Source of the DNA: Actinobacillus equuli
Lineage (GTDB): Bacteria; Pseudomonadota; Gammaproteobacteria; Enterobacterales; Pasteurellaceae
Reading direction: 5' to 3'
Length of the DNA stretch: 64,000 nt
NCBI RefSeq assembly: GCF_900636745.1
Contig: NZ_LR134310.1
Span: 1,166,001 to 1,230,000 of the forward strand
Shown here: positions 37,827-47,771 of the stretch, one piece after another
How the letters are laid out: every line of letters starts with the position of its first letter
Numbering within the stretch: the first letter of the stretch is position 1
Program-made: the position numbers and the translations under genes
Notes under the pieces: model-generated
The model's database searches: none
Told to the model about the DNA's origin: nothing
The model's input: the letters and a program-made list of their open reading frames with translations, nothing else

Positions 37827-38444
37827 TCATTTAGCGCCAAATTTAAAGCCTCGTGCTTTCAGCGCTATTTCCGTTCTTTCCGCTCGCACCATGGCATGAA
37901 TAAGCAATAATGCCACGCGTTGTGAAGTGATTTTCAGGGTGAGCCAATTGCATTTCGGCTGATAGCCTCGTGCTCGCATTGCGATATCCATCTTGCGGTT
38001 TACTTCATTTAATACGGAAATATAGCGAATACTTAAAACAAAGAGATGAATTAATTTCGATGAAAGAGGAAGTCGGCTAATAGCTTGAACCAACATGACT
38101 TCATTTACATTCAATAATAGTAACCATGTCGCACATAAAATCAAATTCATTCGTAGGCTAATTAAGCTTGCCAGTTCAATACCATGCGGATTCCATTGCA
38201 CGGAGAATGTATCCAAGCGCCAACTTAGCGTTAGCCAAATCAATAACGTAAAAATATTGAATTTGAGCCAACGGCGACCTAAGGCTTTTAATGATCGTCC
38301 ATAAAAAATTTGGCTGATAAGAACACAAGGGACTAAACAAGCGGTCAAAAAAAGTAAAATATTTACCGATTTCAGCCCGCTGATTACTACGCCAAAGACA
38401 AACAAATAAAACAGCCGCCAATGTACTTGAAATAAATGCGCCAT
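37827..38444 (-). CDS. cbiQ: CbiQ transmembrane component of the nickel transporter
   Basis: 205 residues, four to five membrane helices and the coupling-helix motif near ALLLIHAMVRAERTEIALKARGF (last 35 residues; the Ala-Arg-Gly motifs MRARGY and LKARGF are typical). The first base overlaps the cbiM stop. Confidence 0.92.
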   Translation of the reverse strand: MAHLFQVHWRLFYLFVFGVVISGLKSVNILLFLTACLVPCVLISQIFYGRSLKALGRRWLKFNIFTLLIWLTLSWRLDTFSVQWNPHGIELASLISLRMNLILCATWLLLLNVNEVMLVQAISRLPLSSKLIHLFVLSIRYISVLNEVNRKMDIAMRARGYQPKCNWLTLKITSQRVALLLIHAMVRAERTEIALKARGFKFGAK

Positions 38445-39052
38445 TATACTTCTTGTAATACGTTAGGATACATTTTTGCCAGCGTAAATAATGTGCCGAC
38501 ACTCACGATGCTATCAACTAAAAATATCGGCAGATGTGAAACGATCAACAAGCCGATCAAATCTGCATAATTCTTACCGCCATCAAACGCCAAAACCGCC
38601 GAAGCAAGTAAGATTGCCCCTCCGACTCCTATCACGCCTGCGCCAACACCGGACACCATTAATTGCTGACGAGAGAGATTTAAAGCAAGCGAACTTCGAA
38701 AAACGTAATGCACGAGTAATGCCGGTAATGCCATGACACATAAATTTATGCCTAAGATGGAAAAACCACCAAATGAAAACAATAACGTTTGTAAAACCAG
38801 TGCAACGAAGAAGGCGGGAAACACGGCCCAACCTAAAAACAGCCCTGCCATCCCATTTAAAATTAAATGTACGCTACCAATGCCGACAGGTACATGAATG
38901 GTTCCGGCAACAAAAAATGCGGATGCAAATAATGCGGTCAATGTTAAACGACCATAATCAAGTTTACGCAAGCCAATTGCCACTCCGACAGTCGCTATAA
39001 CGGCACCGACAAGTAATGTTGGGGCATGCAAAACGCCTTCTGATAAATGCAC
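38444..39052 (-). CDS. cbiM: CbiM substrate-specific nickel component
   Basis: 202 residues with about six to seven membrane helices. It begins MHLSEGVLHAPT; the N-terminal amine, His2 and a second His are the metal ligands in Cbi/NikM proteins. It starts next to the cbiL stop. Confidence 0.93.
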   Translation of the reverse strand: MHLSEGVLHAPTLLVGAVIATVGVAIGLRKLDYGRLTLTALFASAFFVAGTIHVPVGIGSVHLILNGMAGLFLGWAVFPAFFVALVLQTLLFSFGGFSILGINLCVMALPALLVHYVFRSSLALNLSRQQLMVSGVGAGVIGVGGAILLASAVLAFDGGKNYADLIGLLIVSHLPIFLVDSIVSVGTLFTLAKMYPNVLQEV

Positions 39053-39532
39053 TTAGCTTTTGTCCTTTCTTGCTTTTAATAATGTCACAATACCAAATAA
39101 TCCGAAGATATAACCAATCCCACCAATAAGATCGTGGAGGTAAATTTTATGTTTTAACTTCTGAATATCTTCTCGTAATACTTCGAACTCGGCTCGCCCT
39201 AATGTACGTTTAACAACATTATCAGCGATACCCTCGGCACGATGCCCCTCCGCTCCTTCTACCACCACTTTGAACGGGCCGTCACCGGAAATCGGAATAG
39301 AAAAACTGCCGTAAACATCGGTTTTTGCCGTGGCAATCGGCACTGTCTCACTCCCATCTCTACCTAATCTAAAGACTTCCAAATAAGTTTCGGCAGCAGG
39401 CGATTGATCGGAATAAAACGATTTACCCGAAATTTCATGCCCGTCATAAAGCGCAAATAAATGTAGGCTATGCGCTGAAACACCTAAAGAGGTCAATGCA
39501 AATAGCATTACTAATAAATATTTTAATCTCAT
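39053..39532 (-). CDS. cbiL: CbiL accessory membrane protein of nickel uptake
   Basis: 159 residues. A signal peptide (cut near VSA/HS), a beta-rich periplasmic domain with TDVYGSFSIPISGDGPFKV and one C-terminal membrane helix (YIFGLFGIVTLL). This is the NikL/CbiL layout of a periplasmic domain tied to the transporter. It overlaps cbiK by one base. Confidence 0.88.
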   Translation of the reverse strand: MRLKYLLVMLFALTSLGVSAHSLHLFALYDGHEISGKSFYSDQSPAAETYLEVFRLGRDGSETVPIATAKTDVYGSFSIPISGDGPFKVVVEGAEGHRAEGIADNVVKRTLGRAEFEVLREDIQKLKHKIYLHDLIGGIGYIFGLFGIVTLLKARKDKS

Positions 39533-40215
39533 TATTTTACTTCAAACGTCAGCATATATTCGATTGTTCTCTCCGTATAATCCGGATGAACAACGCCCTT
39601 TTCTTCAAACTCAGCCCAAACTTTGTTATAGCCTGCTGTCGGTGTAAATTGAGCAATCCCATTTTCATTTGTTAGGTTAAAAGGTTTATCCTCACCTAAA
39701 CCGACTTTAATACCCGATGCTGGCTTACCGTGGCGTAAAACCAAAATATCCATCGCTTTGTCCGCAACAGGTTTTGAAAGCGGAATTAACTCGTATTCAA
39801 CGGCATGAGGTTTAAATGAATCGGCATTCCACACTAGAATCGCTTTACCAAGTTTTATTGGATTTAAACTGAGTACAGCTGTAGGTTCTTGTGCTTTGGT
39901 TTTCTCAACATATTTACCACTCGGTAATTTCGACCAAACACCGTTATTAAATTCCAAAAATACCATGGAATGACGACCGGCATTAAAATAGGCTTCACCT
40001 TGATTAAATTGAGGTTTTATGGAAGAGAGAACTCCATTCTTTTGTAGTAATTGAACAGATTGGAGTTTTGTTTCAGGATAGGGTTCTGTGGTTTCATGAC
40101 CAAACTTCACAACATATTCATTCGTATTTTTTGTTGGTTCTAGCCATACATTGTGAGCTTGAGCAATAGAAATCGAAAGGAGTGTAAGCCCAAACACTCC
40201 ACTTTTTAATGACAT
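39532..40215 (-). CDS. cbiK: CbiK periplasmic nickel-binding protein (DUF4198 type)
   Basis: 227 residues. A signal peptide ending AQA, after which the mature protein starts with His (HNVWLEPTKN), a common metal-site arrangement in this family. It ends with FTPTAGYNKVWAEFEEKGV...EYMLTFEVK. First gene of the nickel-urea-urease cluster; its promoter must lie in 40216-40437. Unrelated to the cobaltochelatase also called CbiK. Confidence 0.88.
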   Translation of the reverse strand: MSLKSGVFGLTLLSISIAQAHNVWLEPTKNTNEYVVKFGHETTEPYPETKLQSVQLLQKNGVLSSIKPQFNQGEAYFNAGRHSMVFLEFNNGVWSKLPSGKYVEKTKAQEPTAVLSLNPIKLGKAILVWNADSFKPHAVEYELIPLSKPVADKAMDILVLRHGKPASGIKVGLGEDKPFNLTNENGIAQFTPTAGYNKVWAEFEEKGVVHPDYTERTIEYMLTFEVK

Positions 40216-40437
40216 ACAAGATTCTCCTTAAATATTCTTAAAATATCACCAAATTCAGTTATTTATTATAGAAAAGTTTTACTTATTGCTCAAATAAATA
40301 AAACTAATCATAACTATGCAAAATATTTTAGGATGTAAAATAAATAACAAAAGACATAAACCGCTAACTTTCTATATTCAAATCATTGGTATTTTTATAC
40401 AATCGATTTCTCTCATTCTTTCCGATAGCGAAACAAT
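40216..40437. promoter_or_regulatory. Divergent promoter region cbiK / lysR-type gene
   Basis: 222 AT-rich bases. They contain an inverted repeat AGTTATTTATT (40257-40267) and AAATAAATAAAACT (about 40295-40308), which may be an operator. No clear NikR consensus (GTATGA-N16-TCATAC) was seen. Confidence 0.4.
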
Positions 40438-41340
40438 ATGTTAAATAAACTTGATGCTTTGAAATACTTCTGCACTGCAGCACAAACATTAAATTTCCGA
40501 GAGGCGGCAAATCAATTAGCGATTTCTCCGCCTGTCATTACACGGGTTATCAATGCATTGGAAAATGAATTAGGCGAACAACTTTTCAAACGAACCACCC
40601 GCAATATTGCCTTAACAGATTTCGGTGAAGAATTTCTATTACACGCTAAACAACTTTTAACTGAGAGTGAACGCGTATTCAATTTAGGTAAAAAACAACA
40701 AGATGAGATGGCTGGCACGGTACGCATCACCCTACCTAAACTACGTGATCAAGAACAAATATTATTTGAACTGCTACAGGCTCTTAAGCCTTATCCGGAT
40801 TTAATTATTGATTGGCGAGTCGATGCCGCACGCTTAGATAATGTTAAACACCGAATTGATATCGGTATCCGCGCCAGTAAAGAGCCGAATCCAAACTTTA
40901 TCGTGCGACCATTAGCTGAAATGCACGATATTTTTGTCGCATCGCCCGATTTCATTGCACGCTGGGGAGTGCCGAAAGACTTAGACGATTTACGTAAAAA
41001 CTTTCCTTTTAGCAGCCTCATTAATGCAACGACCGGTCAGCCGTGGGAAATTTATATCGATGAGAATACTGTCCTCGTGCCACAAAAATTAGGCTTTATT
41101 ACGACGGATCTCTATAGTGAATTACAAGCTGCTCTTGCCGGTAGAACCATTGCACATATTGGTAATACTATTTGCAAACCATATATTGAAAACGGACAAC
41201 TGGTACAAATTTTTCCTGAACAACAATTTGAAAAATGGCAACTCTATTTATATCGTCCTTATCAACAGATCACATCTCCTCGAGTCTTAAAAGTCTTTGA
41301 TATTCTTACGGAAATCATGCAAAGACGCTATGGCGAGTGA
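40438..41340 (+). CDS. LysR-type transcription regulator
   Basis: 300 residues. N-terminal winged helix (ALKYFCTAAQTLNFREAANQLAISPPVITRVINALENELGEQLF, in parts) and a periplasmic-binding-like effector domain. It diverges from cbiK, the usual place for a LysR regulator of the neighbouring operon, so it may control nickel/urease genes. The ligand is unknown. No strong ribosome site is visible at 40438; the start matches the family length. Confidence 0.88.
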   Translation: MLNKLDALKYFCTAAQTLNFREAANQLAISPPVITRVINALENELGEQLFKRTTRNIALTDFGEEFLLHAKQLLTESERVFNLGKKQQDEMAGTVRITLPKLRDQEQILFELLQALKPYPDLIIDWRVDAARLDNVKHRIDIGIRASKEPNPNFIVRPLAEMHDIFVASPDFIARWGVPKDLDDLRKNFPFSSLINATTGQPWEIYIDENTVLVPQKLGFITTDLYSELQAALAGRTIAHIGNTICKPYIENGQLVQIFPEQQFEKWQLYLYRPYQQITSPRVLKVFDILTEIMQRRYGE

Positions 41341-41342
41341 TA

Positions 41343-41390
41343 AAAAAAGCGGTCAGATTTTGCAAAAAACTTGCAAAGTCCGACCGCCAA
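41343..41390. terminator. Uptake-signal pair after the lysR-type gene
   Basis: AAAGCGGTCAGATTTTGC and GCAAAGTCCGACCGC form an imperfect stem just after the stop; it also faces the end of the convergent NTF2-like gene. Confidence 0.55.
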
Positions 41391-41417
41391 GGTGAACACT
41401 GTTCTTAGATAGCGTAC

Positions 41418-41879
41418 TTATGCATCCACTGCTTTTACCACGATTTTGGTAATTTGTACTTTATCGCCGTTTTGCTTAGTACCAATATCAAATTTTACAT
41501 TCCAACTACCTTCTTGATCCCATAGATCACCAAATACACGAGCTGTTACTAACAATTCATCATAACCTTTTGCTTTGATTTTAGATTCTTGAATCGCATT
41601 GTACTTCATGTTGCCTTTTTGGAGGCTTTTAATCCATTCTTGCTTTGTGAGCGTATCATTTTTTACTGTGATTAATTTAAAGTCATCAGCTAACAGACTT
41701 TGTAACTTAGTAAAATTCGGGTTAATTAAGGCACTATTTAATTCTTCGTATGCACCAATCACTTTCTCTTGTTGTTCTTGCTTCGCTTCAGCATTCGTAA
41801 TGACGGGTAAACTGGCTGTAATACTTAAGGCAATGCCTAAAAAAAGTGATAAAAAAATATGTTTAAACGTTAATCTCAT
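41418..41879 (-). CDS. Secreted NTF2-like (DUF4440/SnoaL-type) protein
   Basis: 153 residues with a signal peptide (MRLTFKHIFLSLFLGIALS, cut near TNA/EA). The rest reads as one cone-like NTF2 fold: an opening helix (VIGAYEELNSALINPNF), then LLADDFKLITVKNDTLTKQEWIKSLQKG and four beta strands. No catalytic residues can be named. It has its own AT-rich promoter region (41880-42000). Confidence 0.75.
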   Translation of the reverse strand: MRLTFKHIFLSLFLGIALSITASLPVITNAEAKQEQQEKVIGAYEELNSALINPNFTKLQSLLADDFKLITVKNDTLTKQEWIKSLQKGNMKYNAIQESKIKAKGYDELLVTARVFGDLWDQEGSWNVKFDIGTKQNGDKVQITKIVVKAVDA

Positions 41880-42023
41880 TATTATTCCTCGAATATCATC
41901 TCTTCTCTTTTGTGCAGGGGCGTATTATAGAGGAATAATTATTAATGATAAGACCAATTATCGTTAATAGACTATTAATAAAAAAGAAATAATTTTTCTC
42001 ATACTTTTACGTCTAACCCCATA

Positions 42024-42082
42024 AAAAAGCGGCCGATTTTAAATGTTACACTCGTAAAAAAACATTCAAAATCGACCGCTTA
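42024..42082. terminator. Uptake-signal hairpin after the first SLC13-type gene
   Basis: AAAAAAGCGGCCGATTTT and AAAATCGACCGCTTA flank an A/T loop immediately past the stop. Confidence 0.65.
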
Positions 42083-42087
42083 CTTAT

Positions 42088-43947
42088 CTAAGGGAAAAGA
42101 ATTGGTACCAAAAAGGCGGTAACTAACATCGTAATTACCGTAAAAGGTAAACCGACTTTAAGAAAATCGCTAAAACGATAATTACCAAGCGAAACTACCA
42201 TTGAATTGACCGGCGAGATCGGCGTCATAAATGCCGCGGAAGACGCAATCGCCACCACCATCACTAATGCTGTCGGCGGATAACCGAGCTGACGAGCCAC
42301 TTCAATCGCAATTGGCGCCATCAAAATGGCTGTCGCACTGGTTGAAATAAACAAACCGACCACTGCAGTCAATGCAAATAACCCAATCAAAATGAGCGGA
42401 TATGCCGTGTTCGCCCCACCGGTTAACCCGATAAATTTCTCAACCATCAATGCGACACCGCCAGTTTTCTGCATCGCCAGTGAGAAAGGCATCATACCGA
42501 TCACCAAAATCAAGGTCGGAAAATGAATCGATTCATAAGCGGATTTCATATCAATACAGCGAAATGCCCCCAATAACAAACAGGCAATAAAAGCGGCAAT
42601 GACATTCGGTACTAATCCGCTAATCATTAAACCGATCATAATTACCAATGCGAATAAGGCATGAGGCGCTTGACTTGCAGCAGGAACAGCCTGCTTACTT
42701 TCTTTCGGCATGCCGATTAAGAAGAAATCTTTGCGAATTTGTACCATCGCGGTGATTTTCTGCCACACGCCCATTACCAGTAAAATATCGCCAGACTTCA
42801 CTGTTTCGGTCAGTAAGTTATTTTGTAGAATTTGCCCTTCTCGCTTAATCCCCACCACGCTTAAACCAAAGTTAGAACGGAAATTTAACGCATCAACGGT
42901 TTGCCCGATGGTTTCGGTTTCCGGCATCACGCCCAATTCCGCCATACCGACCGACTTAGATTGCGTTGAAAAATATTCTCCCTTTAACTCAATTTGCTGC
43001 ATCCCGAATTCTTCGCAAAGTTGTGCAAAGCGAGTTTCATCCACCCCGATATCCATCAACAGAATATCTTTCTTTTGTAATTGGTCTTTACCAAAAGCCG
43101 CTAAGGTAATATGACGGAAGTTCTTATAACGTTGAATTGCAATAATATTAAGCTGATAAATCGAACGCAAATTCAATTCATCAATAGTTTTACCAATAAA
43201 GTGTGAACCTTCGCTTAACACTACCATTTTGGCTCGACCATTTAATTTATATTCTTCAATCAAATGTGCCATTGAATCGTCATTATTGACTGATACAGGC
43301 ATACTGCCGTCATCTAACCAACGGCGTACTGCTAACATATATAAAATACCAAGCACTAAAACTAACGCACCGATCGGGGTAAAACTAAAGAAATGAAACC
43401 CTTCATAACCGGCTTTAACTAATTCGGCATGTGTCACTAAATTAGGTGCGGTAGCGATTAAAGTCATCATACCGCTGATTAAACCGGCAACAGCAAGCGG
43501 CATCATTAAACGGCGAGGCGAAATATTTAAACTGGCACAAATCGCTAAAGTCACCGGAATAAAAATCGCCACAATACCGGTTGAACTCATAAATGCGCCG
43601 AGTGTACCGATCGATAGCATCAGCAAGGCAATCACTTTAGCTTCGCTCGCTCCCGCTACACGTAGTAACCAATCACTCATTTGATTCGCCACACCGGTTC
43701 GAGCAAGCGCATCACCAATGATATAAAGTAGTGCAAGTAAAATCACGTTTGGATCACCAAATCCGGCTAACGCTTCTTTGGTGGTTAAAATACCGCTTAA
43801 ACTAAATGCCAATAGCACCATGAGTGCGATGATGTCCATACGCAATTTATTTTGAATAAATAGCACGACCGCAACAGCCAGAATCGCTAATACCCAAAAC
43901 AAGGGAAGTTGCATAAAGGAAGGTAAATAATTGATGATGGTTTGCAT
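42088..43947 (-). CDS. SLC13/DASS-type anion carrier with two RCK_C domains (copy 1)
   Basis: 619 residues. N-terminal and C-terminal membrane halves typical of the divalent anion symporter superfamily (GAFMSSTGIVAIFIPV, ATAPNLVTHAELV, SAAFMTPISPVNSMV) enclose two cytoplasmic TrkA-C/RCK_C domains (about residues 215-300 and 310-400). This is the YfbS layout. It may carry sulfate, dicarboxylates or another anion; unknown. It is a tandem paralogue of the next gene, to which most of its length aligns by eye. Confidence 0.86.
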   Translation of the reverse strand: MQTIINYLPSFMQLPLFWVLAILAVAVVLFIQNKLRMDIIALMVLLAFSLSGILTTKEALAGFGDPNVILLALLYIIGDALARTGVANQMSDWLLRVAGASEAKVIALLMLSIGTLGAFMSSTGIVAIFIPVTLAICASLNISPRRLMMPLAVAGLISGMMTLIATAPNLVTHAELVKAGYEGFHFFSFTPIGALVLVLGILYMLAVRRWLDDGSMPVSVNNDDSMAHLIEEYKLNGRAKMVVLSEGSHFIGKTIDELNLRSIYQLNIIAIQRYKNFRHITLAAFGKDQLQKKDILLMDIGVDETRFAQLCEEFGMQQIELKGEYFSTQSKSVGMAELGVMPETETIGQTVDALNFRSNFGLSVVGIKREGQILQNNLLTETVKSGDILLVMGVWQKITAMVQIRKDFFLIGMPKESKQAVPAASQAPHALFALVIMIGLMISGLVPNVIAAFIACLLLGAFRCIDMKSAYESIHFPTLILVIGMMPFSLAMQKTGGVALMVEKFIGLTGGANTAYPLILIGLFALTAVVGLFISTSATAILMAPIAIEVARQLGYPPTALVMVVAIASSAAFMTPISPVNSMVVSLGNYRFSDFLKVGLPFTVITMLVTAFLVPILFP

Positions 43948-44000
43948 AATTCTCTCTTATTGTAAAAAATCCGCCGAATTATACCGCTTCATGCTACTAA

Positions 44001-44036
44001 AAAAAGCCTGTGATCATAAAAATCACAGGCTTTTTA
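44001..44036 (-). terminator. Terminator between the two SLC13-type genes
   Basis: AAAAAGCCTGTGAT and ATCACAGGCTTTTT, a 14-bp stem, lie 17 bases past the stop of the second copy. The genes therefore probably have separate transcripts. Confidence 0.88.
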
Positions 44037-44051
44037 GCTAATGGACGCAAA

Positions 44052-45917
44052 CTACAACGGAAATAATAACGGAACTAACCATATCGTTACGCCCATTACT
44101 AATAATGTGAACGGTACACCGACTTTCACAAAATCCATAAACCGATAACCGGCAGGCGCAATCACCATGGTGTTGACCGGCGAAGATATCGGTGTCATAA
44201 ATGCCGCCGAGGATGCAATCGTAATCACCATCACAAATGCAATCGGTGAATAGCCCAATTGTTTCGCTACTTCAATTGCAATCGGTGCCATTAAGATTGC
44301 GGTTGCCGTATTCGAAATAAACAGCCCAACTAATGCAGTAAGCACAAATAAACCGCCTAACACCAAACTATAATGCGTACTTTCCCCGCCGGTAAGCGCT
44401 AAAAACTCTTCCACAATTAACGATACACCACCCGTTTTTTGCATTGCGGTCGAAAACGGCATCATACCGACAATTAATAACAGACTCGGAATATGAATGG
44501 AGTCATAAGCACTTTTCATATCAATACAACGAAACTTACCGAGTAACAAGCAACAAATCAAAGCCGCAAGCACATTCGGCACCCAGCCGCTGATCATGAG
44601 TATTACCATTAACCCAACGGAAAATAACGCATAAGGCGCTTGGCTTGCCGCTGGTGCGATTTGTTTTCCTTCTTTCGGCATACCGAGTAAAAATAAATCT
44701 TTATCGTATTTTTCAAGCGTAATGATTTTTTGCCAAACACCCATCACTAACAACACATCACCGGCTTTCACCGATTCGGTGAGTAGATTTTCTTGTAGAA
44801 TGCGATCTTCTCGCTTAATACCTACTACGCTTAAGCCATACGTCGAACGAAAATTTAACTGTTGTACCGTTTTACCGATACTTTCCGTTTCCGGCATCAC
44901 CGCAAATTCCGCCATGCCGACCGATTTAGCGTGTGTAGAAAAATATTCGCCTTTTAGTTCAATACGCTGTAATTTGCACTCCTCACATAACATCGCAAAA
45001 GCTTCTTCATCGATGCCGATATCCATCAGTAAAATATCTTTGGCTTGCAATTGATCGTTACCGAACGCTGCCATAATTTGTGAACGGAAATTTTTATAGC
45101 GCTGGATAGCAATCACATTCATTCGATATAACGAACGCAATTTTAGCTCGTCCATCGTTTTACCGATAAACGGTGAGTCTTCTTGCAAAATCACCATCTT
45201 GGCACGCCCGTGCAATTGATACTGTTCAATCAAATGCGACATACTATTATCGTCTTTAGCTAACACTTGTACATCGCCATTATCCAACCAATGGCGAGCA
45301 ATTAGCATATATAGAATACCTAATAGCAGAACAACCAAACCAATCGGTGTAAAACTAAAAAAACCAAACCCTTGGTAGCCGGCTTTAACCAATTCCGCAT
45401 GCGTGACTAAGTTAGGTGCAGTGGCAATTAAAGTTATCATGCCGCTAATCAAGCCGGCAATACTGAGCGGCATCATCATACGCCGCGGAGAAATATTCAT
45501 ACCGGCACAAATCGCCAATGCTACGGGAATAAAAATAGCAACAATACCGGTCGAACTCATAAATGCACCCAACAACCCGATTGATAGCATCATCAAGACC
45601 AATACTTTGGTTTCGCTAGAACCCGCCACTCGCATCAACCAATCGCTAATGTGATACGCCACACCCGTACGAGCCAGCGCTTCTCCCACTACATATAACA
45701 AAGCCAGCAAGACAATATTCGGATCACTCAAACCGGCAAAAATTTCTTGAGTGGTTAATAGACCGGTTAAGCCGAAGCCTAACATCACCAACAAGGCGAC
45801 AATATCCATTCGCAATTTATTCTGAATAAATAAGCCAACCGCTATCGCAAGTAATACTAATACCCAAAATAACGGATATTGCAAAAAAGCAGGTAAATGA
45901 CTAACAAAATTCTGCAT
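44052..45917 (-). CDS. SLC13/DASS-type anion carrier with two RCK_C domains (copy 2)
   Basis: 621 residues, with the same architecture as copy 1: LFIQNKLRMDIVALLVMLGFG, GAFMSSTGIVAIFIPV, NLVTHAELVKAGYQG, two RCK_C domains and AAFMTPISSPVNTMV. It has one extra Ser before the conserved PVN. Differences are concentrated in the loops and in the RCK domains, so regulation or substrate may differ. Confidence 0.86.
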   Translation of the reverse strand: MQNFVSHLPAFLQYPLFWVLVLLAIAVGLFIQNKLRMDIVALLVMLGFGLTGLLTTQEIFAGLSDPNIVLLALLYVVGEALARTGVAYHISDWLMRVAGSSETKVLVLMMLSIGLLGAFMSSTGIVAIFIPVALAICAGMNISPRRMMMPLSIAGLISGMITLIATAPNLVTHAELVKAGYQGFGFFSFTPIGLVVLLLGILYMLIARHWLDNGDVQVLAKDDNSMSHLIEQYQLHGRAKMVILQEDSPFIGKTMDELKLRSLYRMNVIAIQRYKNFRSQIMAAFGNDQLQAKDILLMDIGIDEEAFAMLCEECKLQRIELKGEYFSTHAKSVGMAEFAVMPETESIGKTVQQLNFRSTYGLSVVGIKREDRILQENLLTESVKAGDVLLVMGVWQKIITLEKYDKDLFLLGMPKEGKQIAPAASQAPYALFSVGLMVILMISGWVPNVLAALICCLLLGKFRCIDMKSAYDSIHIPSLLLIVGMMPFSTAMQKTGGVSLIVEEFLALTGGESTHYSLVLGGLFVLTALVGLFISNTATAILMAPIAIEVAKQLGYSPIAFVMVITIASSAAFMTPISSPVNTMVIAPAGYRFMDFVKVGVPFTLLVMGVTIWLVPLLFPL

Positions 45918-45968
45918 ACTATTCCCCTTTGCAAAATATTGTTCAAATTATACCGCTTGTGAATAAAA

Positions 45969-46002
45969 AAAAGCCGGAGATTAATCAAATCTCCGGCTTT
46001 TC
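45969..46002 (-). terminator. Terminator beyond mltR / upstream of the SLC13-type genes
   Basis: AAAAGCCGGAGAT and ATCTCCGGCTTTT, 13-bp stem, lie 20 bases downstream of the mltR stop and end the mannitol transcript. Confidence 0.88.
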
Positions 46003-46021
46003 ATTCAGAAAAATCATCATA

Positions 46022-46546
46022 CTACAATGGACTTTCTACATTCAGCTTTTCGTTAATTTCAGTAATAGCAAGAATCAGGCTAGAACGCATTATCCGCTCT
46101 AAACGAATCTGCTGCATTTGAAACAACATTGAATCTTTATTATCACCAACCGGCTGATGCTTTAACATCTCTGCCGCCGGTGCGAGATCAATATGGTGTA
46201 AGTCTTTGGCAAACTGTACAATTGCCGGATGGGAAAAGGGTAATTCCTCCACTTCATCACTGAGATGCTGTTTTAATTCGATAAACAACGTAATATCTTC
46301 AAACACCTCAGCAGAGACAACACCTAAACCGAGCAATAATTTTAGACGAACAGGTAACTCCGCTAATGGTCCTTGATACTCAAATAAAGAATCCACCACC
46401 GATTTCAAGGCAAAATCCGCTTTACGAAAGACGCGCTGAATCAGACGATCAACATTTTGGGCGAATTGATTGGTCGCCAGAGCGAGGAAACCTCGTAATG
46501 AGCTTACCTCGCTTAACTGTTCGATAAAATTATCTGAATATGGCAT
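46022..46546 (-). CDS. mtlR: MltR mannitol operon repressor
   Basis: 174 residues, all-helical, matching the MtlR family of E. coli (SSLRGFLALATNQFAQNVDRLIQRVFRKADFALKSVVDSL in parts; LPVRLKLLLGLGVVS). It lacks a classical DNA-binding motif; the family represses mtl by an indirect mechanism. Last gene of the mtlA-mtlD-mtlR set; it overlaps mtlD by one base. Confidence 0.9.
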   Translation of the reverse strand: MPYSDNFIEQLSEVSSLRGFLALATNQFAQNVDRLIQRVFRKADFALKSVVDSLFEYQGPLAELPVRLKLLLGLGVVSAEVFEDITLFIELKQHLSDEVEELPFSHPAIVQFAKDLHHIDLAPAAEMLKHQPVGDNKDSMLFQMQQIRLERIMRSSLILAITEINEKLNVESPL

Positions 46547-47685
46547 TAGTTATATAACGCAACAACTTGATCAATGACTTCTTGGTTTGTTAAACCGGTA
46601 TATTTCTCAACTGCTGCGGCTACTCCGTTATCTGCAATAAATTGTGCTAATTCGACCGCTTGCGGGTCTTCTTCATTACGATATTGTAGAGCCATTACCA
46701 CACCATTGACGAGGTTTTTATGCGGTAAGCCGTATTCTAACGTGCCTAAGAGCGGTTTAATTAAACGATCGTTCGGGCTAAGTTTACGAATCGGCTCACG
46801 ACCGACACGGTTTACATCATCATTTAAGTACGGATTAGCAAAACGTTTTAAGATTTTTTCGATATAAGCAGCGTGCGCTTGCGGGTCAAAACTATAACGT
46901 TTAATTAATACCTCACCGCTTTCTTCCATCGTCGCTTTCACTGCCGCTTTCACGCTGTCGATGGCAATCGCTTCTTTAATCCATTTCACACCGGCTTGTT
47001 TACCTAAATAGGCAGAAATTAAATGACCAGTATTTAAAGTGAATAGTTTACGCTCTACAAATGCCATTAAATTATCGGTTAATTCCATACCTTTAATATC
47101 CGGAATTTGACCTTTGAACTGGGTTTTATCCACAATCCATTCGCTAAACTCTTCTACCGTCACTTCTAACGGATCCGCTTCGTTTAATTCCGCCGGCGGT
47201 ACGATTCTATCGACTGCCGAATCCACAAAACCGACAAATTTTTCAATTTCCGCTTGTTGAGAAGCGGTTAAATTTTCAAAGATTTTTGCTTTAAAGAAAC
47301 TCGTACCACGCACCATATTTTCACAAGCAATAATATTCAACGGTTGGGTGTTACCCGCTTCTAAACGTGCCGCTAACGCTTTAGCAAATAATGGTGCAAT
47401 AAAGCCTAATACATTCGGGCCAACCGCAGTAGTAATCAGTTCAACGCTTTTCACTTGTTCGATAACTGCCGCTTCATCTTTTGAGTTGATCGCCGCAATA
47501 TTTTTTACCACTTCAACACGGCTTGCATCACCTACAATTTTTACGCCGTATTGTTTGTTTTGGTTAATTTGATCAATCTGAGTTTGATTGATGTCGGCAA
47601 AGGTGACGAAAACACCTGAATCCGCCAATAATTTACCGATAAAGCCACGACCGATATTACCTGCACCAAAATGTAATGCGTTCAT
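46546..47685 (-). CDS. mtlD: Mannitol-1-phosphate 5-dehydrogenase
   Basis: 379 residues. An NAD-binding start [17 protein letters not shown] and the long-chain polyol dehydrogenase motif [16 protein letters not shown] (catalytic Lys near 213). It converts mannitol-1-phosphate to fructose-6-phosphate. It is separated from mtlA by 86 bases that contain a small hairpin. Confidence 0.97.
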   Translation of the reverse strand: MNALHFGAGNIGRGFIGKLLADSGVFVTFADINQTQIDQINQNKQYGVKIVGDASRVEVVKNIAAINSKDEAAVIEQVKSVELITTAVGPNVLGFIAPLFAKALAARLEAGNTQPLNIIACENMVRGTSFFKAKIFENLTASQQAEIEKFVGFVDSAVDRIVPPAELNEADPLEVTVEEFSEWIVDKTQFKGQIPDIKGMELTDNLMAFVERKLFTLNTGHLISAYLGKQAGVKWIKEAIAIDSVKAAVKATMEESGEVLIKRYSFDPQAHAAYIEKILKRFANPYLNDDVNRVGREPIRKLSPNDRLIKPLLGTLEYGLPHKNLVNGVVMALQYRNEEDPQAVELAQFIADNGVAAAVEKYTGLTNQEVIDQVVALYN

Positions 47686-47771
47686 TCTATGTTCCTCTTT
47701 AATTTGTAAAATATTTGAAAAATTTGACCGCTTGCAAGCGAAAAATCCCCCACTTGCGCGGGGGAACTAAA

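Noticed and set aside
40216-40437. NikR operator upstream of cbiK
   Set aside because: No convincing GTATGA-N16-TCATAC arrangement; only a weak AT-rich inverted repeat.
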